From: [Zimmermannella] faecalis ATCC 13722
GTDB lineage: Bacteria > Actinomycetota > Actinomycetes > Actinomycetales > Microbacteriaceae
Direction of reading: 5' to 3'
Length of the DNA stretch: 64,000 nt
NCBI RefSeq assembly: GCF_000381765.1
Contig: NZ_KB907081.1
Location: 62,001 to 126,000, forward strand
In this document: positions 54,193 to 62,160 of the stretch, piece after piece
Numbering within the stretch: the first letter of the stretch is position 1
How the letters are laid out: each line of letters opens with the position of its first letter
Notes under the pieces: generated by a model
What the model saw: only the letters and a program-made list of their open reading frames with translations
Databases searched by the model: none
Told to the model about the DNA's origin: nothing
Made by a program: the position numbers and the translations under genes

Positions 54193-55281
54193 ATGCACCT
54201 CACGCCCACCCAGGCGATGCGCCGCGCGCTCGAGCTCGCCAAGCGCGGCCCAGAGCGCGGGCCGAACCCGCGTGTCGGCTGCGTACTGCTCGCCCCCGGC
54301 GGTGACGAGCCGCGCGCGGTGCTCGGCGAGGGCTGGCACCGCGGGGCGGGCACGGCGCACGCCGAGGCCGCGGCGCTCGCGGATGCGCGGGTCCGCGGCG
54401 TCGACGCCCGCGGCGGCACCGCCGTCGTCACGCTCGAGCCGTGCGCCCACACGGGCCGCACGGGACCGTGCGTCGACGCGCTGCTCGACGCGGGCATCGG
54501 CGAGGTCGTGTACGCCGTCGACGACCCGAACCCCGCAGCGGCGGGCGGCGCCGAGCGCCTGCGCGCCGCCGGCGTCACGGTGCGCGCGGGGCTCGAGGCA
54601 GCGGCCGCGGGCGAGCTCATTCGGGTCTGGGCAACGCCCGCCCGGCTCGGCCGCCCCTTCGTCACCCTGAAGCTCGCGCTGACGCTCGACGGCCGCATCG
54701 CCGCCGTCGACGGCACGAGCAAGTGGATCACCTCCCCCGCCGCGCGTGCCCACGCGCACGGCGTTCGCGGCCGGGTCGACGCGATCGCCGTCGGCACCGG
54801 CACCGCGCTCGCCGACGACCCCGCGCTCACCGCCCGTACGCCCGAGGGCGAGTTGCTGCCCGAACAGCCGCTGCGGGTCGTGCTCGGCACCCGCGACCTG
54901 CCCGCGCAGGCTCGGCTGCGCGACGACCGCGCGCCGTTCCTGCACCTACGTACCCACGACGTCACCGCCGCGCTTGCCGAGCTCGCCGACCGGCACATCC
55001 ACCACTTGCTCGTTGAGGGCGGCGCGACCGTCGCCGCCGCGTTCTTGCGCGCCGACGTCGTCGACGAACTCCACGTCTACCTCGCGCCGCTGCTGCTCGG
55101 CGAGGGCACGGCCGCCGTCGCACCCTTCGGCGTCGGCACGCTCGCCGACGCCCGCCGCTGGCGCTTCGACGCCCCCGAGCGGCTCGGCCCCGATCTCTTC
55201 CTGCGCGCTCGCCGCGCGACCAAGCCCGCCTCAACGCCCGACCCAGCCCCAGCCCTAGTCCCAGCCCCAGAAGGAGCCTGA
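54193..55281 (+). CDS. ribD: Bifunctional riboflavin deaminase/reductase
   Basis: The product is 362 aa. The N-terminal deaminase domain has the zinc site H56-x-E58 (TAHAEA) and C84...C93 (EPCAHTGRTGPC). The C-terminal reductase domain contains LKLALTLDGRIAAVDG and LLVEGGATVAAAFL. It converts the diaminohydroxy-pyrimidine to the ribitylamino form. ATG at 54193 follows AAGGA by 11 bases. That AAGGA is the one covered by the leader hairpin. It begins ribD-ribE-ribB-ribH. Confidence 0.94.
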   Translation: MHLTPTQAMRRALELAKRGPERGPNPRVGCVLLAPGGDEPRAVLGEGWHRGAGTAHAEAAALADARVRGVDARGGTAVVTLEPCAHTGRTGPCVDALLDAGIGEVVYAVDDPNPAAAGGAERLRAAGVTVRAGLEAAAAGELIRVWATPARLGRPFVTLKLALTLDGRIAAVDGTSKWITSPAARAHAHGVRGRVDAIAVGTGTALADDPALTARTPEGELLPEQPLRVVLGTRDLPAQARLRDDRAPFLHLRTHDVTAALAELADRHIHHLLVEGGATVAAAFLRADVVDELHVYLAPLLLGEGTAAVAPFGVGTLADARRWRFDAPERLGPDLFLRARRATKPASTPDPAPALVPAPEGA

Positions 55282-55282
55282 A

Positions 55283-55894
55283 ATGTTTACCGGACTCATC
55301 GAAGCGCGCGGCGAAGTGCTGCGCCTCGACCACGAGCCGGGGCAACCGGATGCTCGCCTCGAGATCCTCGCCCCTCGCGTCACCGACGACGCCGCGCCCG
55401 GCGATTCGATCGCCGTCAACGGCGTCTGCCTCACCGTGGTCACTGTCACCGACGGCGGCTTCACCGCCGACGTCCTGCCCGAAACCCTGCGGCGCACCTC
55501 ACTCGGCGAGCTCGCGCCCGGCTCGCCGGTCAACCTCGAGCGCGCGCTCGCCGCCTCCGCCCGCCTTGGCGGGCACATCGTGCAGGGCCACGTCGACGGG
55601 GTCGCCACCCTCGCCTCCCGCACCGCGGGCGAGCGCTGGGACGACCTCGTGTTCGAGGCGCCCCGCGAGCTGCTGCGGTACGTCGCCGAGAAGGGCTCGG
55701 TTGCGGTCGACGGCATCTCGCTCACCGTCACCGGCGTAACCGCGCGCGGCTTCGGCGTCTCGATCATTCCGACGACGTCGCGCGAAACCACGCTCGGGGC
55801 GCTCGAGGTCGGCGCCCGCGTGAACCTCGAGGTCGACGTGCTCGCGAAGTACGTCGAGCGGATGCTGCAGTGGCGCGAGGAGGAGGCACGATGA
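55283..55894 (+). CDS. ribE: Riboflavin synthase alpha chain
   Basis: The product is 203 aa, a normal-length riboflavin synthase with two repeated lumazine-binding barrels. It begins MFTGLIEARGEV, then GDSIAVNGVCLTVV in the first half, repeated as GSVAVDGISLTVTGV in the second. It lies one base after ribD, and its stop overlaps the ribB ATG by four bases. It converts two 6,7-dimethyl-8-ribityllumazine molecules to riboflavin and a pyrimidine. Confidence 0.95.
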   Translation: MFTGLIEARGEVLRLDHEPGQPDARLEILAPRVTDDAAPGDSIAVNGVCLTVVTVTDGGFTADVLPETLRRTSLGELAPGSPVNLERALAASARLGGHIVQGHVDGVATLASRTAGERWDDLVFEAPRELLRYVAEKGSVAVDGISLTVTGVTARGFGVSIIPTTSRETTLGALEVGARVNLEVDVLAKYVERMLQWREEEAR

Positions 55895-56547
55895 GCACGA
55901 CCGACTCCGCTGCGCTCGAGGTGGCCCTCAACACGACCATCGCCCGGGCCCTCGACGCGCTGCGCGACGGCCGCCCCGTGCTCGTCGCCGACGCGGCCGA
56001 CCGCGAGAACGAGGTCGACGCGATCTTCGCGGCCGACCGCGCGAGCGCCAAGTGGGTCGCGTGGATCGTGCGGCACTCCTCGGGGTACCTCTGCGCGCCC
56101 CTGCCCGCGGCGCGCGCCGACGAACTCGAGCTCCCCCTCATGGTCGCGCAGACCCAGGACTCGCTGCGCACCGCCTACGCGGTCTCGGTCGATGCGGCCG
56201 TCGGCGTCACGACTGGTATCTCGGCCGCCGATCGCGCGACGACGCTCCGCGCCCTCGCGAACCCTAACGCGCATCCGAGCGACCTCATCCGCCCCGGCCA
56301 CGTGCTGCCGCTGCGCGCCGTGCCGGGCGGTGTGCTCGCCCGCGCCGGCCACACCGAGGCCGCCGTCGATCTCGTGCGGCTCGCCGACACCGGCGAGGTG
56401 GGCGCGATCGCCGAGCTCGTGCACGACACGGGCGAGGTCATGCGGTACCCCGAGGCCGCCGCACTCGCCGAGCGCGAGGGCCTCGAACTCCTCACCATCA
56501 CCGAGCTGCGCGAGTACCGCCTCGCAACAGAAAGGACCCGAGTATGA
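55891..56547 (+). CDS. ribB: 3,4-Dihydroxy-2-butanone-4-phosphate synthase
   Basis: The product is 218 aa, a stand-alone RibB with no GTP-cyclohydrolase II (RibA) domain. Family signatures are DRENEVDAI (usually DRENEGDLI), TTGISAADRATT and the RPGHVLPLRA...GHTEAAVDL region. Most actinobacteria make a RibBA fusion of about 420 residues; here the second half is absent, so ribA must lie elsewhere or the frame is shortened. ATG at 55891 overlaps ribE. The N-terminal Gly-to-Val change is noted as unusual. Confidence 0.9.
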   Translation: MSTTDSAALEVALNTTIARALDALRDGRPVLVADAADRENEVDAIFAADRASAKWVAWIVRHSSGYLCAPLPAARADELELPLMVAQTQDSLRTAYAVSVDAAVGVTTGISAADRATTLRALANPNAHPSDLIRPGHVLPLRAVPGGVLARAGHTEAAVDLVRLADTGEVGAIAELVHDTGEVMRYPEAAALAEREGLELLTITELREYRLATERTRV

Positions 56548-57023
56548 GCAAAGAAGGCACCCCAGAGATCGCCACGAGTGGCGTCGGCCTGCGCGTCGTC
56601 GTCATCGTCGCGAGCTGGCATCGCGAACTCACCGATGCCCTGCTCGCCGGCAGCGAGCGCGCCCTCGCGGCCGCCGAGGTCGCCAGCGTCGAGATCGTGC
56701 GCGTGCCCGGCACATTCGAGCTCTCGGTCGCGGCGGCCCGCGTCGCGCGCTCGCGTAGCGCACCCGACGCGATCGTCGCGCTCGGCGTCGTCGTGCGCGG
56801 CGGCACCCCGCACTTCGAGTACGTCTGCCAGGCGGCGACGGATGGACTGAATCGCGTCGCACTCGAGACCGGAATTCCCGTCGGCTTCGGGGTGCTCACG
56901 TGCGACACCGTCGAGCAGGCGCGCGACCGCGCGGGCCTGCCCGGCTCGTCGGAAGACAAGGGCGCTGAGGCGGCCGAGGCCGCGATCGCGACGGTCGTGG
57001 CCCTCGAGAAGTACAGGAAATAG
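56544..57023 (+). CDS. ribH: Lumazine synthase
   Basis: The product is 159 aa. The fold-defining stretches VPGTFELSVAAARVA and ALGVVVRGGTPHFEYVC are conserved, as is the phosphate-binding GFGVLTCDTVEQA. It joins ribitylaminouracil and dihydroxybutanone phosphate and assembles into a 60-mer or pentamer. Its start overlaps ribB by four bases. It is the last gene of the riboflavin operon; the 49 bp after it show no convincing terminator. Confidence 0.95.
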   Translation: MSKEGTPEIATSGVGLRVVVIVASWHRELTDALLAGSERALAAAEVASVEIVRVPGTFELSVAAARVARSRSAPDAIVALGVVVRGGTPHFEYVCQAATDGLNRVALETGIPVGFGVLTCDTVEQARDRAGLPGSSEDKGAEAAEAAIATVVALEKYRK

Positions 57024-57072
57024 TTACCGCCCGGCCACGTCGGCGTTCACGTTCGACCGTAACGTTCCGCCC

Positions 57073-57591
57073 ATGGGCAACGGGACGCGCGACCAGGCTT
57101 GGCAGGACGAACTCATTCGGCTCGGCGGCAGCATCCATCAAGACCACGAGCCGAGGCTGAGCGAGGACGAGGCCGCCGCCCAGCAGGCGGGCATCGAGCG
57201 CTACTACGAGCTACTCGACGCGTTCCGCTCCGGGGAACACCTCGATGAGCAGGCGGTCACCGCGATCCTCTGGTCGCTGCACCCGATTCAGGACTACGGC
57301 ATCTACGAGGCCGCCTACGGCGTGCTCTCGGTGGCCGACGGCCGAACGCTCGGCGTCGCGACCGCCCGCGTGCTGCCCGCGTGGCTCCGCGCCAGGGGTA
57401 CGCACTCGAGCATCGAGGCGGCCGCGGGCATGGCGGCGAGCGACGACGACGCGAGCGAGGCGTTCCTCGCCGTCGCTCGGGAGTGGACCGGCCCCGATCT
57501 CGACCTCGTGCGTGCGACCGTCGACGAGTGGGTACTCGACGACGAAGACTGGGTGCCGATCGCCGAGGCGCTCGGCAAGGTCGGCTCGTAG
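57073..57591 (+). CDS. Hypothetical acidic helical protein
   Basis: The product is 172 aa, acidic, with no signal or membrane segment and no motif I recognise. It is dominated by helix-like stretches (DEAAAQQAGIERYYELLDAF, then SLHPIQDYGIYEAAYGVLSV). This pattern resembles immunity-type or HEAT-like small proteins, but that is only an impression. It lies 49 bp after ribH in the same orientation and uses neighbour-like codons, so it is probably a real gene. No function is proposed. Confidence 0.6.
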   Translation: MGNGTRDQAWQDELIRLGGSIHQDHEPRLSEDEAAAQQAGIERYYELLDAFRSGEHLDEQAVTAILWSLHPIQDYGIYEAAYGVLSVADGRTLGVATARVLPAWLRARGTHSSIEAAAGMAASDDDASEAFLAVAREWTGPDLDLVRATVDEWVLDDEDWVPIAEALGKVGS

Positions 57592-57680
57592 CGGAGTGGG
57601 GCTGCCGCGGCGGCGCGCCGACTGGTAGCGTCGCGGTGAACGCGCGAGCAGGATTCGTGCGCAAACCGAGATGGGCCAGG

Positions 57681-57899
57681 ATGCGTCGAACGAGCGTGTG
57701 GATTGCCGGTGTCGCGGTCGTTGCCGCGGGGCTGCTCGCGGGTGTCATCGTCGCCGCGCCCGCGCCGTCGGTCGGTGACCACGAGCTGCTCACCGCGGCC
57801 GCCTTCCCGTCGACGCCCCCGGCCGCGGAGCCCGGCCACACGATCACGCTGCGCATCGACCCCGACCGCCTCTTCGAGCCGCGCGGGCTGCTCGCGTAG
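57681..57899 (+). CDS. Small single-pass membrane or secreted protein
   Basis: The product is 72 aa. Residues 1-30 begin MRRTSVWIAGVAVVAAGLL, either a signal anchor or a signal peptide. The remaining ~40 residues are short, Pro-rich and without family resemblance. AGG just before ATG 57681 is a weak ribosome-binding site. GTG at 57636 would add 15 residues. The gene ends 53 bp from the convergent GntR gene. Its reality is likely but not certain. Confidence 0.45.
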   Translation: MRRTSVWIAGVAVVAAGLLAGVIVAAPAPSVGDHELLTAAAFPSTPPAAEPGHTITLRIDPDRLFEPRGLLA

Positions 57900-57951
57900 C
57901 GCTCGCGCATCCGCCTCGGGCTCGAGATGCCTCGTGCGAAGCGGGGCGTGA

Positions 57952-58659
57952 CTACAGCGCGAAGAACATCTCGTCGTAGAGCGCCTCGACGTGGGCGCGC
58001 GCCTCGTCGGCCGCGGCCGCGCGGTCGCCCGCCGCGATCGCGTCGACGATGCGACGGTGCGAGTCGTTCGAGCCGTGCAGGTGCTCAATCGGATACGGAA
58101 TGAAGTACGCGTAGAGGGCCTCAAGGCTCGCGAAATAGCTCTCGAGGTGCGCGACGCCCGAGGCCTCGGCCACCGCGCGGTGAAACTCCCGGTCGGCGGC
58201 GTGGAACTCGGCCCAGTCGTCGGCCGCCTCGCCCGCGCGCACGGCGGCGCGCATCCGCTCGAGGTCGGCGTCGCTCGCGGCCGCCGCGGCAAACCCCGCG
58301 AGCGCTGACTCGAGCAGCACGCGCGTGTCGACGAGCTGGCGCGCGGTCGCCCCCGCTGCGGTGAGCGCGTCGACTGCGTCGTCCTGCGGAATCACCGGCG
58401 CATCGGCAACGAACGTGCCGCCGCCGGCGCCGCGCCGGCGCACGAGGGCGCCGTCGCGCACGAGCGACTCGAGGGCGCGGCGCGTCGTGATCTCGCTCGC
58501 GTCGAGACCAGCGGCGACGACGTGCACGCTGCGGATGCGGTCGCCGGGGCGCAGCGTGCCGAGGCGCAGGGCCACGATGATGCGGGCGCGCACCGATTCG
58601 AGCGCCGTCACGGGCCGCAGGCTCGCGACGGCGTCGGCGGGCTCGTGCGACGCGGTCAT
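57952..58659 (-). CDS. GntR-family regulator (FadR/FCD type)
   Basis: The product is 235 aa with an N-terminal winged HTH (LRPGDRIRSVHVVAAGLDAS) and a C-terminal FCD-type all-helical effector domain. FCD metal-site residues Asp/His are visible in FHAADREFHRAV and NDSHRRIVDAI. It is divergent from the nitrilase-APC pair with a 115-bp spacer containing a sharp palindromic operator, so it probably represses them. Confidence 0.86.
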   Translation of the reverse strand: MTASHEPADAVASLRPVTALESVRARIIVALRLGTLRPGDRIRSVHVVAAGLDASEITTRRALESLVRDGALVRRRGAGGGTFVADAPVIPQDDAVDALTAAGATARQLVDTRVLLESALAGFAAAAASDADLERMRAAVRAGEAADDWAEFHAADREFHRAVAEASGVAHLESYFASLEALYAYFIPYPIEHLHGSNDSHRRIVDAIAAGDRAAAADEARAHVEALYDEMFFAL

Positions 58660-58725
58660 GCCCCAAGGGTAACGAGCCGCGATCGTTGCGCGTCGGGGCG
58701 AGGAGGGTGCATACTTTTCCTGAAC

Positions 58726-58740
58726 TGATCATTTTGATCA
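58726..58740. promoter_or_regulatory. TGATCA-TTT-TGATCA operator
   Basis: Two TGATCA palindromes separated by three T residues form a highly symmetrical 15-bp site 34 bp before the nitrilase GTG and 66 bp before the GntR start. AT-rich symmetrical sites like this are typical GntR/FadR operators, and the position fits control of both divergent genes. Confidence 0.65.
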
Positions 58741-58774
58741 ATTACCGACGTCCACCCCGAAGAAGCGAGGGACC

Positions 58775-59710
58775 GTGCACTCCGACCACGCGCCGAATCC
58801 GGCCGCGCCGACTTCCTCCCCGGGGCCCCGCACACTTCGGGTCGCCGCCGTGCAGGCGTCGCCGCTGCCGATCGGCGGCGACCTCGAAGCTTTCCGCCGC
58901 GACGTCGCCCGCGTCGTCGCCGAGCACTCGCCCGACCTCATCGTGTATCCCGAGCTCCACCTGTTCGGCGCCGACGACCCCGACCTCGAGGTACAGAACG
59001 GCCGCCTGCGCGCGGGCGCCGTCGACCTCGACGAATACGCGCCCCGGCTCGGCGCGATCGCTCGCGAGCACGGTGTGTGGCTGTTGCCCGGCTCGGTCGT
59101 CGAGCGCAGCGAGGCCGAGCCGGGCAACCACCATGACCCCTACAACACGGCCCCCCTCTTCTCCCCCGCTGGCGAGCTGCGCGCGCAGTATCGCAAGGTG
59201 TTCCCGTGGCGCCCGACCGAGCCGTACGCGCCGGGCGACCACTTCGTCGTCGCCGACCTCGACGGCCTCGCCCGCGTCGGCATCTCGATCTGCTTCGACG
59301 CCTGGTGGCCCGAGGTCACTCGCCACCTCGCGTGGCTCGGCGCTGAGGTCGTGCTCAACGTCGTGAAGACGACGACGCCCGACCGGGCGCAGGAGGTCGT
59401 GCTCGCCCAGGCGAACGCGATCGTGAACCAGAACTTCACCGTGAGTGTGAATACCGCGGGCCCCATCGGCCGCGGCCGGAGCATCGTCACCGACCCCGAG
59501 GGCGTGCCGCTCGCGAGCGCCGATGAGGCGCCCACCACGCTCGTCGTCGACCTCGACCTGGATGCGGTCGCGCGAGTTCGCCGCGACGGCACTGCCGGCT
59601 CGGTCGTGCCGTGGCAGCAGTTCCAGCCCGGCGACGCGCGCATCCCGCTGCCGCTCTACGACGGCGACCTCGACCCGGCGCGCTGGCACCCAGGCCAGCC
59701 GCTGCAATAG
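58775..59710 (+). CDS. Nitrilase-superfamily carbon-nitrogen hydrolase
   Basis: The product is 311 aa. The catalytic triad is present: E60 in YPELHLF, K141 in QYRKVFPW and C173 in SICFDAWWPE. The superfamily hydrolyses amides, nitriles or carbamoyl groups. The Trp-rich region after the Cys and the co-occurring amino-acid/amine permease favour an amidase of a transported nitrogen compound. GTG at 58775 follows GAGGGA. It forms an operon with the permease 39 bp downstream. Confidence 0.88.
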   Translation: MHSDHAPNPAAPTSSPGPRTLRVAAVQASPLPIGGDLEAFRRDVARVVAEHSPDLIVYPELHLFGADDPDLEVQNGRLRAGAVDLDEYAPRLGAIAREHGVWLLPGSVVERSEAEPGNHHDPYNTAPLFSPAGELRAQYRKVFPWRPTEPYAPGDHFVVADLDGLARVGISICFDAWWPEVTRHLAWLGAEVVLNVVKTTTPDRAQEVVLAQANAIVNQNFTVSVNTAGPIGRGRSIVTDPEGVPLASADEAPTTLVVDLDLDAVARVRRDGTAGSVVPWQQFQPGDARIPLPLYDGDLDPARWHPGQPLQ

Positions 59711-59749
59711 CCACTCCTGCCCCAGGCACCTGCCCAGAACGGAACTTCA

Positions 59750-61108
59750 ATGACGAATCCCACCACCGCCACCGCATCCGCGGGCCTGAGCCGCACGCTC
59801 GGGCTGCGCTCGCTCGTACTGTTCGGGCTCGCGTACCTCACGCCGATGATCGTGCTCGGCATCTTCGGCGTCATCGCGAGCGCGAGCGAGGGCGCGAGTG
59901 CGAGCGCCTACCTCATCGCGCTCGTCGCGATGCTGTTTACCGCCGCGAGCTACGGCCGCCTCGCGGCGCGATTCCCAGTGGCGGGCTCGGCCTACACGTA
60001 CGTCGGCCGGTCGATCGACGGCCGCGCGGGGTTCCTCGTCGGCTGGGCCGTGCTGCTCGACTACCTCTTCTTGCCGATGGTGATCTGGCTCATCGGCGCC
60101 TCGTACCTCACCGCGGCGGTGCCCGGCGTGCCGAGCTGGGTGTGGATTGTCGGGTTCATGGTCATCACGACCGTGCTGAACATCGTCGGCATTAAGGTCG
60201 CCGACCGAGTGAACTTCGTGCTCATGGCATTCCAGTTCCTCGTGATCGCCCTCTTCGTCGGGCTCACGATCGCGAGCGTCGTCGGCGAATCGGGCGGCGC
60301 GGCCCTGATCAGCGCCTCGCCGTTCACCGGCGAGGGCGCCGAGTTCTCGCACGTGATCGGGGCCGCCGCGGTCGCCGCCTACTCGTTCCTCGGCTTCGAC
60401 GCCGTCACGACCCTCACCGAAGAGACGAAGGAGCCGGCGAAGGTCATGCCGCGCGCGATTCTGCTCATCGCCCTCATCGGCGGCGGCATCTTCATCGTCG
60501 TGACCTACTTCACGCAGCTCGTGCACCCCGGCGGCAACTTCGCCGACGAGTCGTCGGCCGCGTTCGAGATCGCCCAGACGATCGGCGGCAACGTCTTCAG
60601 CGCCGTGTTCGTCGCAGGGCTCATCATCGCGCAGTTCACCTCGGGCCTCGCGGCGCAGGCGTCGGGCTCGCGGCTGCTCTACGCGATGGGGCGCGACGGC
60701 GTGCTGCCGCGACGCATCTTCGCGATCGTGCACCGCGGCTTCCACACGCCCTGGGGCGCGATCGTCGTCGTCGGTGTCGTCGGGCTCATCGCCCTGTTCC
60801 TCGACGTCGCGACCTCGACCTCGTTCGTGAACTTCGGCGCGTTCATCGCGTTCGCGATGGTGAACATCTCGGTGATCGTGCTCGCGGTGCGCTCGCGCCG
60901 CGACGGTGCGCCCGCGAACGTGCTGCTCGACTACGTTTTCCCCGCCGTCGGCGCGCTCGTCATCATCGGGCTGCTCACGCAGCTCGACAGCAACGCGCTC
61001 ATCATCGGGGGTGTGTGGGTCGCGGTCGGCCTCGTCATTCTCGCGACGCTGACCGGCGGGTTCCGACGCCAGCCGCCGAGCGTCGACCCCGACGCGTTTG
61101 CCGGATAG
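59750..61108 (+). CDS. APC-family amino-acid/amine permease
   Basis: The product is 452 aa with 12 membrane segments. APC signatures are GLAYLTPMIVLGIFGVI and then AYSFLGFDAVTTLTEETKEP. The second is usual in putrescine and amino-acid transporters (PuuP-like). It follows the nitrilase-type hydrolase and probably imports its substrate, such as an amide or amine. The transcription unit is closed by a 15-bp perfect hairpin at 61178-61217. Confidence 0.87.
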   Translation: MTNPTTATASAGLSRTLGLRSLVLFGLAYLTPMIVLGIFGVIASASEGASASAYLIALVAMLFTAASYGRLAARFPVAGSAYTYVGRSIDGRAGFLVGWAVLLDYLFLPMVIWLIGASYLTAAVPGVPSWVWIVGFMVITTVLNIVGIKVADRVNFVLMAFQFLVIALFVGLTIASVVGESGGAALISASPFTGEGAEFSHVIGAAAVAAYSFLGFDAVTTLTEETKEPAKVMPRAILLIALIGGGIFIVVTYFTQLVHPGGNFADESSAAFEIAQTIGGNVFSAVFVAGLIIAQFTSGLAAQASGSRLLYAMGRDGVLPRRIFAIVHRGFHTPWGAIVVVGVVGLIALFLDVATSTSFVNFGAFIAFAMVNISVIVLAVRSRRDGAPANVLLDYVFPAVGALVIIGLLTQLDSNALIIGGVWVAVGLVILATLTGGFRRQPPSVDPDAFAG

Positions 61109-61177
61109 GCGCATCCGGTCGCGCTGTCGGCCGTGCGCTGGCTGCGGGTCGGGTGCGGGTCGACGACTGGCACCGCC

Positions 61178-61217
61178 AGCGACAACTGGCGCTGCTATAA
61201 CGGCGCCAGTTGTCGCT
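61178..61217. terminator. 15-bp perfect hairpin
   Basis: AGCGACAACTGGCGC (61178-61192) pairs perfectly with GCGCCAGTTGTCGCT (61203-61217) across a 10-nt loop. An outer ACTGGC / GCCAGT pair extends the symmetry. It lies between the convergent permease and the small HTH gene and is likely a bidirectional terminator. Confidence 0.7.
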
Positions 61218-61249
61218 ACGAGCGCCAGTGGCGCCGCGGGCGACACCGC

Positions 61250-61555
61250 TCAGATGTCGTCGTTCGCGGCGAGTCCGCCCTCGCCTTCCCAGCCCTCGAT
61301 GCGCTGGGTGCTGGTGACACCGAAGCGACGCCGCACACCGTATCCGCCCACCGCGTCGTCGAAGATGAAGTCAACGCCGTAGTCTTCGAGCGCGCGGCGC
61401 AGCGCCCGGTTCTCGTCGTCGGTGATCGTCGCCTCGAACACCTCGAATCGGCGAATCTGCTCGACCGTGAGGCCCGTCGCCTCGCCGAGGGTGTCGCGCG
61501 AGATCTGTGCGAGCGCGCGACCCGCGCGCGCCTGGTCGGGAGGAAGAAGGGTCAT
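61250..61555 (-). CDS. Small XRE-like helix-turn-helix protein
   Basis: The product is 101 aa. Residues 9-40 (RAGRALAQISRDTLGEATGL, then TVEQIRRFE) look like a degenerate XRE/Cro HTH; the rest holds a short charged tail. AAAT before ATG 61555 gives only a weak Shine-Dalgarno. It follows the GyrI-like gene by 9 bp, so the two likely form a small operon. It may be a DNA-binding protein or a toxin/antitoxin-like regulator, but no partner toxin is evident. Confidence 0.7.
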   Translation of the reverse strand: MTLLPPDQARAGRALAQISRDTLGEATGLTVEQIRRFEVFEATITDDENRALRRALEDYGVDFIFDDAVGGYGVRRRFGVTSTQRIEGWEGEGGLAANDDI

Positions 61556-61564
61556 TTCGGCTCC

Positions 61565-62056
61565 TTACGCGACGACTGCGCAGAGGTCGGTGCGCAGCGA
61601 ATTGGGATCAGAGTGGGGGCTGGGCGTGACGTGATACGTCTCCCAGTATGGCTTGCGCGGCTCGCGGCCGGCAGCCCGCAGCCCGGCGAGGAACTCCTGC
61701 CAGACATCGGCGAGCTCCGAGTAGGGGCCGACGTGCGTGATGCGCGCGATCTCGCCGCCGGGCAGCTCGCCCGGCTCGATCGTGAGCCCGCCGATCTCGA
61801 TCGGTGTCGTGAGTTCGGCGAGCAGCGGTATGCCGCCCTCGAGCCGCACGTCGCCGACGAGTTCGCTGTCGTAACGGCTGAACTGCGGCCCGTCGGGCGC
61901 GATCGCGGCGGCGTCGACCGCCGCCCGCAGCACCGTGAACGCGTTGTCGAGAAACGGGATCATCTCGCCCACAGGCACCCCGTCACCGCGCACCACGGCG
62001 GTGTGCTGCATCCGCATGTGCACGAACTCCGGCGTGCGAGTTGCCACGTCAGTCAT
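61565..62056 (-). CDS. GyrI-like (AraC effector-binding) domain protein
   Basis: The product is 163 aa. The GyrI-like/SOUL-like fold is suggested by repeated beta stretches, starting with VVRGDGVPVGEMIPFLDNAF and ending PYWETYHVTPSPHSDPN. Such domains bind small hydrophobic ligands and occur in transcription activators and gyrase inhibitors; this one is without a DNA-binding domain of its own. It sits 9 bp upstream of the HTH protein, which could supply that function. AAGGAG precedes the ATG at 62056. Confidence 0.72.
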   Translation of the reverse strand: MTDVATRTPEFVHMRMQHTAVVRGDGVPVGEMIPFLDNAFTVLRAAVDAAAIAPDGPQFSRYDSELVGDVRLEGGIPLLAELTTPIEIGGLTIEPGELPGGEIARITHVGPYSELADVWQEFLAGLRAAGREPRKPYWETYHVTPSPHSDPNSLRTDLCAVVA

Positions 62057-62160
62057 GGGAACGACTCCTTCGTCGAGTACCAATGCCCCGAGTCTAGGCC
62101 GCGCGGCTCAACGCCGAATCAGCGCGCGAGCCGGCCCTCGCCCTGCGCTCGAGCATTCGC

